Source of the DNA: JBBQAA01 sp038276395
Lineage (GTDB): Bacteria > Actinomycetota > Thermoleophilia > Solirubrobacterales > Solirubrobacteraceae
Reading direction: 5' to 3'
DNA length: 17,123 nt
Assembly: GCA_038276395.1 (NCBI GenBank)
Contig: JBBQAA010000026.1
Span: 1-17,123, forward strand
Shown: piece after piece, positions 1 through 6,364 of the stretch
Numbering within the stretch: position 1 is the first letter of the stretch
Layout: every line of letters starts with the position of its first letter
Translations under genes and position numbers: made by a program
Notes under the pieces: model-generated
The model's input: the letters and a program-made list of their open reading frames with translations, nothing else
Databases searched by the model: none
Told to the model about the DNA's origin: nothing

Positions 1-119
1 CGGCCTCTTCGCGCTGTGGCCGTTCGGCCGCACGATCGTCCGAGCTCCCGACCACGGCGCGGCGTCGAGTCTCGGGAACATCATCTGGTTCGTGCTGTTC
101 GGCTTCTGGATCGCCCTAG

Positions 120-447
120 ATGAGTAGTTCCATGAGGTCTGGTGGTGAGGTCGGCGAGTTTGCGGCTGGGGCGGCCGAGGTGGTGGTTGAGGGCGATCGC
201 GGCGGCCAGCGCGAGGAAGCGGCAGGCCAGGCCGGTTCTGAGGTGGTGGAGGGTGTGGGCGCCGTGGCGCTCGAGGGTGAGGATGTCTTTGGCGGTCCAG
301 AAGATCGATTCGGTGCGTTGGCGGATCGGGGCGAGGTGCGGTCCGTGGCCGGGTTCGTCTTTGCGGCGGGGTCTGAGGATCTGGGCGTTGTCGAGGACAT
401 GACTCCCTCGACCCCGCGACCCCCACCCACGCCGTGGAACTACTCAT
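120..447 (-). mobile_element. MITE-like, internally deleted IS982-type element with target duplication CTAG
   Basis: Perfect 13-bp terminal inverted repeats, ATGAGTAGTTCCA at 120-132 and TGGAACTACTCAT at 435-447, are flanked by CTAG at 116-119 and 448-451. Because CTAG is palindromic, a 2-bp TA duplication with longer repeats is equally possible. Excision reconstructs the yccF reading frame exactly. At 328 bp the element is far too short for a functional insertion sequence and contains only the 3' end of a transposase gene on the minus strand. It is therefore a non-autonomous derivative that would need a full-length relative in trans. The precise ends and the intact host gene suggest recent movement. 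Confidence 0.85.
133..402 (-). pseudogene. C-terminal remnant of an IS982-family DDE transposase
   Basis: Read on the minus strand, the element encodes VLDNAQILRPRRKDEP, then IRQRTESIFWTAKDILTLER, HGAHTLHHLRTGLACRF, LALAAAIALNHHLGRPSRKL. This matches the C-terminal pattern I know from actinobacterial IS982 transposases (LRPxRKxEP, RQxIESI, LxLExHGxRT, LALxAAIxxN). The Glu of the RTESIF segment would be the third catalytic carboxylate. The upstream part carrying the first two Asp residues is missing, and no start codon or stop belongs to this frame within the element. It cannot make an active enzyme. The family name rests on recalled motifs, so an IS4/IS5-type relative remains possible. Confidence 0.7.
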
Positions 448-634
448 CTAGGCCATCTCCTGACCGGGATCGCCCTGTGCCTGACGATCATCGGGATCCC
501 GCTGGGCCTCGCCAACCTCAAGCTGATCCCGGGCACGATGACCCCGCTCGGGCGGGACATCGTGCCCATCCGGCAGGCCCGCGGGCAGATCGTGGTTGCC
601 GTCCCCGCCGACCCGTCTGGGCGCTGAGGGTTCC

Positions 635-651
635 GGAGCCGAGCAGGCTCC
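635..651 (+). terminator. Short GC hairpin after yccF, weak terminator candidate
   Basis: GGAGCC at 635-640 and GGCTCC at 646-651 form a 6-bp stem with a 5-nt loop 7 bp after the yccF stop. There is no T-tract, so termination is uncertain. Confidence 0.25.
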
Positions 652-669
652 GTGCGCGAGCCGCAAGCC

Positions 670-687
670 TGTTAGGGTGACCTAACA
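670..687. promoter_or_regulatory. DtxR/IdeR/MntR-like operator in front of the ZIP transporter
   Basis: TGTTAGGGTGACCTAACA is an inverted repeat with 7-bp arms (TGTTAGG / CCTAACA) around GTGA. The TTAGG...CCTAA core matches the well-known boxes of DtxR-family metalloregulators in actinobacteria. It ends 24 bp before the GTG start of the ZIP gene, a position where a bound repressor would block transcription. I infer Fe- or Mn-dependent control. The site is a sequence match only, and which regulator binds is not shown by this window. Confidence 0.6.
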
Positions 688-711
688 CTCGACGAGCAGG
701 GGCTGGTAGCC

Positions 712-1575
712 GTGTCCTTCGCACAAACGGTGCTCCTCGGAGCGCTGGCTGGATCCACGATCTTCCTGGGCCTCCCGGTGGGCCGCCTGCGGCTGCTGGG
801 GAGCCGGGGCCGGGTCGCGCTCGCGATGTTCTCGGTGGGGATCCTCGCCTTCATCTTCGTCGACGTGCTCGAGCACGGCAACGCGATCGTGGGCGCCGCG
901 CTGGACCGCTACCGCGCGGGCACGGCCGGCTTCGGGCACCTGGCCCTGCTCGCCGGGCTGCTCATAGCGGGTTTCGGGCTCGGCAGCGCGGGGCTCGGAC
1001 TGGTCGAGCGCCGGCTCCGCCTCGGCCGCCCGCGGCTGCCGCCGCTGGCCGGCGGCTCGGAGGCGGCGATCCTGCCCACCCGCGAGGCCGTGCGCCTGGA
1101 GGCGGAGCTCGAGCTCGACCGGCTCCGGGCCCTGCGCACCGGGGTCGTCATCGCCACTGCGATCGGCCTGCACAACTTTGCCGAAGGTCTCGCCATCGGC
1201 GTCTCGGCGCGCGCCGGGGCGGTCAGCCTCGCCACTGTGCTCATCATCGGCTTCGCGCTGCACAACGCGACCGAGGGTTTCGGCATCGTCGGGCCGCTCG
1301 GGAGCGTCACGCCGTCCTGGCGCTGGCTCGGCCTCGTCGGCCTGATCGCCGGCGCGCCGACGTTCCTCGGTTCGATCGTCGGCTACCAGGTCACCTCGCA
1401 GACGCTCGAGCTCGGCTTCTACGCCATCGCGGGCGGCGCGATCCTCTACGTGATCGGCGAGATCTGGCACGGGATGCGCCGCCACGGCCACCGCGAGCTC
1501 GGGCTGCTCATGATCTCCGCCGGCTTCGCCGCGGGCGTGCTGACCGAGCTCGTCGTCGCCTACGGCGGCGGCTGA
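712..1575 (+). CDS. ZIP-family divalent metal transporter
   Basis: This 287-residue membrane protein is a ZIP transporter, a family moving Zn, Fe or Mn ions into the cytoplasm. The two diagnostic metal-site helices are visible: IGLHNFAEGLAIGV (His154, Glu158) and FALHNATEGFGIVGPL (His184, Asn185, Glu188), separated by one helix-length spacer. Other hydrophobic segments lie near residues 5-22, 36-55, 73-96, 203-225 and 232-252, with a further one at the C-terminus. The loop between the third and fourth segments has no histidine cluster but a charged Glu/Arg-rich stretch (residues 98-142). The GTG start fits an AGGGG Shine-Dalgarno about 9 nt upstream and lies just after a DtxR-like operator, so iron or manganese control is likely. 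Which metal it carries cannot be told from sequence. Confidence 0.88.
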   Translation: MSFAQTVLLGALAGSTIFLGLPVGRLRLLGSRGRVALAMFSVGILAFIFVDVLEHGNAIVGAALDRYRAGTAGFGHLALLAGLLIAGFGLGSAGLGLVERRLRLGRPRLPPLAGGSEAAILPTREAVRLEAELELDRLRALRTGVVIATAIGLHNFAEGLAIGVSARAGAVSLATVLIIGFALHNATEGFGIVGPLGSVTPSWRWLGLVGLIAGAPTFLGSIVGYQVTSQTLELGFYAIAGGAILYVIGEIWHGMRRHGHRELGLLMISAGFAAGVLTELVVAYGGG

Positions 1576-1598
1576 CGCCGGCCCTAACCTCCCGCCTC

Positions 1599-2279
1599 GT
1601 GTCCCGGCGCCTGGGGATGGAGGCCGACCGGATCGCCCGGAGGGCCGAGCGCGGCGATCCGCTCTGGCCGGCGCAGCTCTCGCTCGCGCTCGTCGTCGCG
1701 CTGACCTTCGGCCTGACGGACAAGGTCACGATCGGGCCGACGTGGCTCCTGCCGGGGCTCGAGGCGCTGGTGCTCCTCGCGCTCGTCGTGATCGCCCCGA
1801 GCCGCGCGAACGCCGCGCACCCGCGCTCCCGCGCGATCGCGCTCGGCCTGATCGCCGTCGTCTCCCTGGCCAACGTCGCCTCGCTGGCCCTGCTCGCGCA
1901 CTACCTGATCAGCGGCGGGCGCGCGAGCGGCCACCGGCTGCTCGTCTCGGGTGTCGTCTTGTGGGCGACCAACGTCCTGCTCTTCGCGGTCTGGTACTGG
2001 GAGCTCGACGGCGGCGGGCCGGGCGCGCGCTTTGCCCGGCCCGAGGGGATGCGGGACTTCCGGTTCCCCCAGCAGGACGCCGGGGGACCCGCGTTCGCGC
2101 GCTGGGGGCCCGGCTTCCTGGACTACCTCTACGTCTCGCTGACCAACGCCACGGCGTTCAGCCCGACCGACACCATGCCGCTGACCCATACGGCCAAGGG
2201 CGTCATGGGCGTGCAGTCGGTGGCCGCGCTCGTGACGATCGGCCTCGTCGTCGCACGCGCCGTCAACATCCTCGGCTGA
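1599..2279 (+). CDS. Multi-pass membrane protein of unknown function with channel-like C-terminus
   Basis: A 226-residue protein from GTG 1599; ATG 1617 (220 residues) is an equally plausible start because neither has a clear Shine-Dalgarno. Hydrophobic segments lie near residues 28-43, 48-64, 82-104, 112-128 and 204-224. The last part reads YLYVSLTNATAFSPTDTMPL, followed by a long helix ending ARAVNIL. This layout (aromatic-rich entry, Ser/Thr-rich re-entrant stretch, long final helix) resembles the pore half of two-TM potassium channels or the C-terminus of DUF1345 proteins, but the TVGYG filter is absent. It starts 23 bp after the ZIP gene and could be cotranscribed. Membrane location is well supported; function is unknown. 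Confidence 0.75.
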   Translation: MSRRLGMEADRIARRAERGDPLWPAQLSLALVVALTFGLTDKVTIGPTWLLPGLEALVLLALVVIAPSRANAAHPRSRAIALGLIAVVSLANVASLALLAHYLISGGRASGHRLLVSGVVLWATNVLLFAVWYWELDGGGPGARFARPEGMRDFRFPQQDAGGPAFARWGPGFLDYLYVSLTNATAFSPTDTMPLTHTAKGVMGVQSVAALVTIGLVVARAVNILG

Positions 2280-2301
2280 TGACGCGGGCCTACTAGACCA
2301 T

Positions 2302-2823
2302 CTAGAGGACGAGCGGCGCGGAGATGAGGCGCGAGCGGCCGCGGGAGGCGACGGCCCGGAGGACCAGGGGCGCGCCGCCGCTCGTCGAAGGAGTTCGAGC
2401 AGGTGTCGGGCAGGCGATGCCGTCTCCGGTCACCGAGCCGGGCCCGGCGACGTTGACCGTGAGCGCGCGCGTGGGCACGAAGTGCGCGGTGAGATCGGCG
2501 GAGTCGACGCCCGAGACGGTGCACGTCGCGTCCGCGCTGCTCTCGCACGGCGCGCCGGACCAGTGATCGAAGCGCGTTCCCGTGGCCGGGTGCGCGACGA
2601 TGTCGGCCGAGAGGACCGCCGTGAAGTCGTGCTGCATGGTGCCGGGGCAGTCGATCCCGGCTGGGTTCGAGTCGACGCTTCCGGACGCCGTGCCCGGAGC
2701 GTCGGTGGTCACGTTCACGTCGAACGAGACGGGATAGACGGCGCCCGCGGATCCGGGGGCGGAAAGCAGAACGGCCCCGAGCGGGGCCGTTCCCAACAGC
2801 GCGCGGCGAAACCTCGGAGGCAC
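2302..2823 (-). CDS. Secreted protein with bacterial (Flg_new/InlB-B-like) repeats, probably truncated
   Basis: Read from GTG at 2823, the protein begins MPPRFRRALLGTAPLGAVLL and ends the signal region at PGSAGA, so it is exported. The RRALL start of the hydrophobic stretch fits a possible Tat signal, and tatA lies immediately upstream in the same direction. One complete repeat follows: GTASGSVDSNPAGIDCPG, ATGTRFDHWSGAPC, CTVSGVDSADLTAHF, the usual order of the cell-surface 'bacterial repeat' domain (Gly-Ile-x-Cys, FxxWSG, Cys-Thr-Val, TAxF). A second repeat starts (VNVAGPGSVTGDGIACP), then loses the pattern and ends soon at a TAG. In another frame the same bases read CPDTCSNSFDE, as expected for this repeat, suggesting paired indels near 2385-2408. 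The gene may be a decayed remnant. Confidence 0.6.
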   Translation of the reverse strand: MPPRFRRALLGTAPLGAVLLSAPGSAGAVYPVSFDVNVTTDAPGTASGSVDSNPAGIDCPGTMQHDFTAVLSADIVAHPATGTRFDHWSGAPCESSADATCTVSGVDSADLTAHFVPTRALTVNVAGPGSVTGDGIACPTPARTPSTSGGAPLVLRAVASRGRSRLISAPLVL

Positions 2824-2843
2824 CGCGGGCAGGTCGCCCGCGG
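2823..2843 (-). promoter_or_regulatory. GC hairpin between tatA and the secreted-protein start
   Basis: CCGCGGGC at 2823-2830 and GCCCGCGG at 2836-2843 give a perfect 8-bp stem with a 5-nt loop in the 38-bp gap after the tatA stop, reaching the GTG start codon of the next gene. There is no U-tract. It could slow ribosomes or act as a partial terminator; this role is inferred. Confidence 0.35.
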
Positions 2844-2861
2844 GAGACGCCCCGGTTCGCG

Positions 2862-3095
2862 CTACGCGGCGCTCGCGTCCGGCTTGCGGGGGGCGTCGGC
2901 CTTGGCGAGGGTCGCCGGCTTCTCGTCGTCGTCGTCGTCGTCGCCGCCGAGCGTGCCCTCCAGCGAGCCCTTGAACTCGCGCAGACCGCTGCCCACGGAC
3001 TTGGCCAGCTCGGGCAGGCGCTTGGGGCCGAGCACGAGGAGCGCGATCGCGAGGACGAACAGAATGTGGGTGGGGTTCAGCAGGCCGGTGGTCAT
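2862..3095 (-). CDS. tatA: Sec-independent (Tat) protein translocase subunit TatA
   Basis: A 77-residue protein: short N-terminus, one membrane helix (HILFVLAIALLVLG, residues 10-23), the LGPKRLPEL hinge (22-30), then an amphipathic helix AKSVGSGLREFKGSLEG and a charged tail. This is the TatA/E pattern; TatA forms the pore-like assembly that carries folded proteins with twin-Arg signals across the membrane. I chose ATG 3095 (MTTGLLNP) over the GTG eight codons upstream (3119) because TatA proteins begin close to the helix. A run of six Asp codons (about 2931-2948) makes a GTC-repeat on the plus strand and is an unusual acidic patch after the amphipathic helix. No tatB or tatC is nearby. The next gene may encode a Tat substrate. 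Confidence 0.9.
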   Translation of the reverse strand: MTTGLLNPTHILFVLAIALLVLGPKRLPELAKSVGSGLREFKGSLEGTLGGDDDDDDEKPATLAKADAPRKPDASAA

Positions 3096-3174
3096 AGGGG
3101 TCTCTACGCCGCGCACCACCTCCCTGGATCACTACCGCACGGGCCGCCTCCACCGCCTACCGTTCGCGGCTGAC

Positions 3175-4164
3175 GTGACCCCACCCCTGGCGAGCCTGTC
3201 GAGCATCTCCCACGCGATCTCCGCGTTCTTCTCGCACCTGGCCTCGGTCGATCTGCTCGCCGTCGCCCTCGCGGTTCTCTTCTACGCGGCGAACCTGGCG
3301 CTGCGCTCCCGCGGCGCCTTCAACGTGCTGCGCGCGGCCTACCCCGCGGAGCGCTTCCGCTGGAAGGAGGTGGGGGGCGCCTACTTCGCCGCCTACGGCG
3401 CCAACGCCGTCATCCCCGCCCGCCCCGGCGACGTGATCCGCCTGTTTCTGCTCAAGCGCTCGGTGCCGGGCTCGACCTACCCGACGCTGGCCGCGTCCTT
3501 CCTCGTCGAGAACGTCTTCGACACCGTGATCGGCCTGCTCATGCTCGCCTTCGCCTTCACCCAGGGCGTCTTCCCCAAGCCACCTGACTTCTCGAAGCTC
3601 GGCGCCTTCGACCTCTCCTACCTCGCCGGGCACCCGCGCTTCGCGCTCTTCGTCATCACGAGCCTGGCGATCCTCGTCCTCGTCGCCTTCGCGATCCTCT
3701 CGGAGAAGGTGCGGTCCTTCTGGGCGCGCGTGCGCCAGGGCGTGGCGATCCTGCGGGAGCGGGACCGCTACCTGCGCGAGGTCGCCGCGTTCCAGTTCGC
3801 GGGCTGGCTCTGCCGCTTCGCCTGCTTCTGGGAGCTCCTGAACGCGTTCGGGATCGGCGGGAGCGTGCAGCGCGTCATGCTCGTCTTCGGCGTCAGCGCG
3901 GTGGCCTCGTTCGTCCCGCTGACCCCCGGCGGCGCCGGGGTCCAGCAGGCGCTCCTGGCCACCGTCTTTGCCGGCGTCGCACCCGGCGCGGCCGTCGCTG
4001 CCTACTCCGTCGGGCAGCAGATCGTCATCGCCGCGACCTCCGTGGCGCTCGGCCTCGGCGCGCTCGCGCACGTGTTCCGCCTGCGCTCATTTCGCCATGT
4101 CATCCTGCTCGGCCGCACCGCGCGCGAGGAGGATCGCGAGCGCCGCGTGCGAACGAGCGTCTAG
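3175..4164 (+). CDS. YbhN/UPF0104 family membrane protein (LPG synthase TM-domain, flippase-like)
   Basis: A 329-residue integral membrane protein of the lysylphosphatidylglycerol-synthase transmembrane family. Seen are the family's YGANAVIPARPGDVIRLFLL segment (residues 74-93), the helix with VENVFDTVIGLLML, and the C-terminal FVPLTPGGAGVQQALLAT signature (246-263). Members include lipid flippase domains and stand-alone YbhN proteins lacking the synthetase domain, as here. The GTG start at 3175 gives a normal N-terminus; the frame stays open upstream, but that sequence runs over tatA on the other strand and is not protein-like. The stop (4162-4164) directly touches the ATG of the LCP gene, so the two are surely cotranscribed, pointing to a cell-envelope glycan or lipid role. 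The substrate is unknown. Confidence 0.85.
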   Translation: MTPPLASLSSISHAISAFFSHLASVDLLAVALAVLFYAANLALRSRGAFNVLRAAYPAERFRWKEVGGAYFAAYGANAVIPARPGDVIRLFLLKRSVPGSTYPTLAASFLVENVFDTVIGLLMLAFAFTQGVFPKPPDFSKLGAFDLSYLAGHPRFALFVITSLAILVLVAFAILSEKVRSFWARVRQGVAILRERDRYLREVAAFQFAGWLCRFACFWELLNAFGIGGSVQRVMLVFGVSAVASFVPLTPGGAGVQQALLATVFAGVAPGAAVAAYSVGQQIVIAATSVALGLGALAHVFRLRSFRHVILLGRTAREEDRERRVRTSV

Positions 4165-5730
4165 ATGGTTGATCCCCCGACTCCCGAGCCGGACTCCGGG
4201 CGCTTCCTCCTCCGCGCCGCGCTGGCGGGGCTCTTCGTCGTCTTCTGCGTGGCGGGCGCCACGGCGACCGCGGCGCTTCTGCAGGTCAAGACGGTGAGCG
4301 ACACGTTTCACCGCTACGGGCACGTCGTCGACTTCCGGAAGCGGACGATCACCCGCGCCGAGGCGGGCCAGGCCCAGACGATCCTCCTCGTCGGCTCCGA
4401 CCATCGCTACGGGCACGCCAACTCCGACGCGCGCTCGGACACGCTGATGCTCCTGCGGATCGACCCGGATCAGCGCGCGATCGCCGCGCTCTCGGTGCCG
4501 CGCGACCTGGCGGCCGACATCCCCGGCCACGGTATGTCGAAGATCAACGCCGCCTACGGCGAGGGCGGGCTCGACCTGACGACGCGGACCGTCGAGCGCC
4601 TGCTCTCCGAGCCAGGCCGCCCGTTCCGCATCAACCACGCCATCACCGCCACGTTCTCGGGCTTCCAGCAGGTCGTCGACCGCCTGCACTGCATCTATGT
4701 CGACGTCGATCGCCGCTACTACCACTCGAACGCCGGCCTGCCGCCCTCCGAGCAGTACTCGGAGATCGACATCCAGCCGGGCTACCGGAGGCTGTGCGGG
4801 GCCAAGGCCCTGGCCTACGTCCGCTACCGCCACGGCGACAACGACCTCGTTCGCGCCGCGCGCCAGCAGGCCTTCGTCTCAGACCTCAAGCAGCAGGCCG
4901 GCGGCGGGGATCTCGTGGCGAAGCTCAAGAGCTTCGTGAAGATCTTCGCCAAGACGACGGAGACCGACGGCGACCTGCAGTCCTCCTCCGGTCTGCTCAG
5001 GCTGATCGACCTGCTCGTCTTCTCCGAGCACCACGCGCTCGTCCAGGTCCACTTCCCGGCGGCGTTCGTGAGCGGTCCGGCGGACTCGGCCCTCGGCGAC
5101 TACGTGACGACGACGCCGGGAGGCCTCGCCGCCGCGGTGCGTCGCTTCATGCACGCGGACTCGCTCGGCCCGAAGCGGGCGGCGCCGGCGGTGGCGCGCA
5201 CGCCGCGCCGGGCCGGCGGGCACCGCGGGCGCGGCCGCAGGGCGCCCCCGGCCGCCCCCGCCGCCTTCGGGCTCGTGCCCGCGCTCTCCGCCGGCGCACC
5301 GCTGGCCAAGGCCGCGCTTCGGCGTGAGCGGCTGCCGTTCCCCATGTACGTGCCGGCGTGGCTCACCCCCCACGGGGTCTATCCGCCGGCCGCCCCGGCC
5401 GCCCCCTCCCCGATCGTCTACGTCCTGCGCGACCGCGCCGGGCGGCGGCACCGCGCCTACCGCTTCGTCGTCACCGAGAACGCGTCGGAGGGCCGCTACT
5501 ACGGCGTCGAGGGGACGAACTGGCTGAGTCCGCCGATCCTCGACCAGCGCACGAGCCCCAGCCACGCCGGCGGCCGCGCGGTCCGGCTCGTCGGGGACGG
5601 CGGGCACCTCCGCTACGTCATCTGGCGCACCCCGCGCGCCGTCTACTGGGTCTCCAACGCGCTGACGCTCGACCTCTCGAACCGCCAGATGCTGGGGATC
5701 GCGCGCTCGCTCATGCGCGTGCGTCGCTAG
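4165..5730 (+). CDS. LytR-CpsA-Psr (LCP) family protein with an extra C-terminal domain
   Basis: A 521-residue protein with one N-terminal membrane helix (about residues 14-38) and an extracellular LCP domain (about 68-240). LCP enzymes transfer glycopolymers from lipid carriers to peptidoglycan. Key family motifs are present: ILLVGSDHR, SDARSDTLMLL (87-97, catalytic Asp/Arg region), SVPRDL (110-115), KINAAYGEGG (126-135) and YRHGDNDLVRAARQQ (221-235) with the lipid-phosphate-binding arginines. After residue 300 comes a Pro/Ala/Arg-rich linker, then a distinct domain (about 380-521) that I do not recognise, ending YWVSNALTLDLSNRQMLGIA. The ATG follows the YbhN-like stop with zero spacing, implying translational coupling and a joint envelope function. 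Confidence 0.9.
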   Translation: MVDPPTPEPDSGRFLLRAALAGLFVVFCVAGATATAALLQVKTVSDTFHRYGHVVDFRKRTITRAEAGQAQTILLVGSDHRYGHANSDARSDTLMLLRIDPDQRAIAALSVPRDLAADIPGHGMSKINAAYGEGGLDLTTRTVERLLSEPGRPFRINHAITATFSGFQQVVDRLHCIYVDVDRRYYHSNAGLPPSEQYSEIDIQPGYRRLCGAKALAYVRYRHGDNDLVRAARQQAFVSDLKQQAGGGDLVAKLKSFVKIFAKTTETDGDLQSSSGLLRLIDLLVFSEHHALVQVHFPAAFVSGPADSALGDYVTTTPGGLAAAVRRFMHADSLGPKRAAPAVARTPRRAGGHRGRGRRAPPAAPAAFGLVPALSAGAPLAKAALRRERLPFPMYVPAWLTPHGVYPPAAPAAPSPIVYVLRDRAGRRHRAYRFVVTENASEGRYYGVEGTNWLSPPILDQRTSPSHAGGRAVRLVGDGGHLRYVIWRTPRAVYWVSNALTLDLSNRQMLGIARSLMRVRR

Positions 5731-5816
5731 AGGCTTGATGCGGGTTGGGACCCGAGCGGTCCGATGCGGGGGCGCGGGTCGGCGTGATTCCCCGCGGTTC
5801 GGAGTGCCGCAGCCGG

Positions 5817-5848
5817 CGCGAGGCACCGGCGCTCACCCGTGCCTCGCG
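5817..5848. terminator. Hairpin between convergent genes, possible bidirectional terminator
   Basis: CGCGAGGCAC (5817-5826) and GTGCCTCGCG (5839-5848) form a perfect 10-bp stem with a 12-nt loop in the 135-bp gap between the LCP gene and the convergent acidic-protein gene. No T-tract flanks it on either strand, so it would be a non-canonical terminator. The remaining gap holds two copies of GATGCGGG (5738-5745, 5763-5770) and nothing else I recognise. Confidence 0.45.
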
Positions 5849-5865
5849 GCCTCGTCCCTGAGCCG

Positions 5866-6348
5866 CTAGCCGTCGAAGTCGAAGTCGCGCGGGGGCTTCT
5901 GCTCGAACCAGAGGCGGTCATGCTCCGGGGTCTCCTGCAGGAACTCCGGGGTCTCCTCGAGCACGTCCTCCTCCTCCGCTGCTGCGGCCGGCTCGGAGGC
6001 CGACTCCTCCTCGGGCTCGAAGCCCCACTCGTCGGTGGCGTCGGGATCTGCGATCGCTCCGGCGGAGGGCAAGGCCTCGGGCGCGGCGGGCTCCGGCTCG
6101 GGCGCGAGCTCGGGTGCGACCGCCTCGGGCGTCTCGGCGGCGGCGGGCCGGGTCTCGGCCTCGGCCTCGAGCTCCGGCACGACGACCTCGGTGAGGGCCT
6201 CGCCGTCGCTGGGCTCGGCCCCGGCCGCCGGCTCGCGCCTCACCGGGCTGAGCGCCTCCTGCTCCTGGCGCGTGACCTCCGCGGGGTCGGCGCCGCGGCT
6301 GCGCTTCAGCTCCAGGTGCTGCCGGATGGCTTCGTCGAGGATCCCCAT
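5866..6348 (-). CDS. Conserved hypothetical acidic protein (MGILDEAIRQHLELKR type)
   Basis: A 160-residue, Glu/Ala/Pro-rich protein without signal peptide or membrane helix. The N-terminus MGILDEAIRQHLELKRSRGA is predicted helical, the middle (about 35-120) is low-complexity acidic, and the C-terminus EDVLEETPEFLQETPEHDRL plus WFEQKPPRDFDFDG is sharply defined. I recall this arrangement, with conserved ends and a variable acidic middle, from hypothetical proteins of Thermoleophilia and related actinobacteria; no function is known to me. The two conserved ends suggest terminal binding motifs joined by a disordered tether. It starts 16 bp after the stop of the decayed diguanylate cyclase, so it may have lost its original upstream partner. 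Confidence 0.75.
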   Translation of the reverse strand: MGILDEAIRQHLELKRSRGADPAEVTRQEQEALSPVRREPAAGAEPSDGEALTEVVVPELEAEAETRPAAAETPEAVAPELAPEPEPAAPEALPSAGAIADPDATDEWGFEPEEESASEPAAAAEEEDVLEETPEFLQETPEHDRLWFEQKPPRDFDFDG

Positions 6349-6364
6349 CGCTGCGGGGGACAGC

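Larger units (their letters stand above)
2..627 (+). pseudogene. yccF: YccF-family inner membrane protein, split by a mobile element; 5' end outside window
   Basis: The frame from position 2 reads LWPFGRTIVRAP, then SLGNIIWFVLFGFWIAL, and stops at 125-127 inside an inserted element. The same protein resumes at 451 as GHLLTGIALCLTIIGIPLGL and runs through LIPGTMTPLGRDIVPI to a TGA at 625-627. Removing the 332 bp between the two CTA codons (116-118 and 448-450) restores one uninterrupted frame with the typical YccF order: FGR motif, hydrophobic WFxxxGxWxAL segment, then LTIIGIPLG segment and PLG. YccF (DUF307) proteins are small multi-pass membrane proteins of poorly known function. Apart from the insertion I see no decay on either side, so the disruption looks recent. 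The N-terminus is not in the window. Confidence 0.85.

Noticed and set aside
2929..2949. GTC trinucleotide microsatellite
   Set aside because: It is the antisense of a six-Asp run in tatA and keeps the frame, so it is coding low complexity rather than a separate repeat element.
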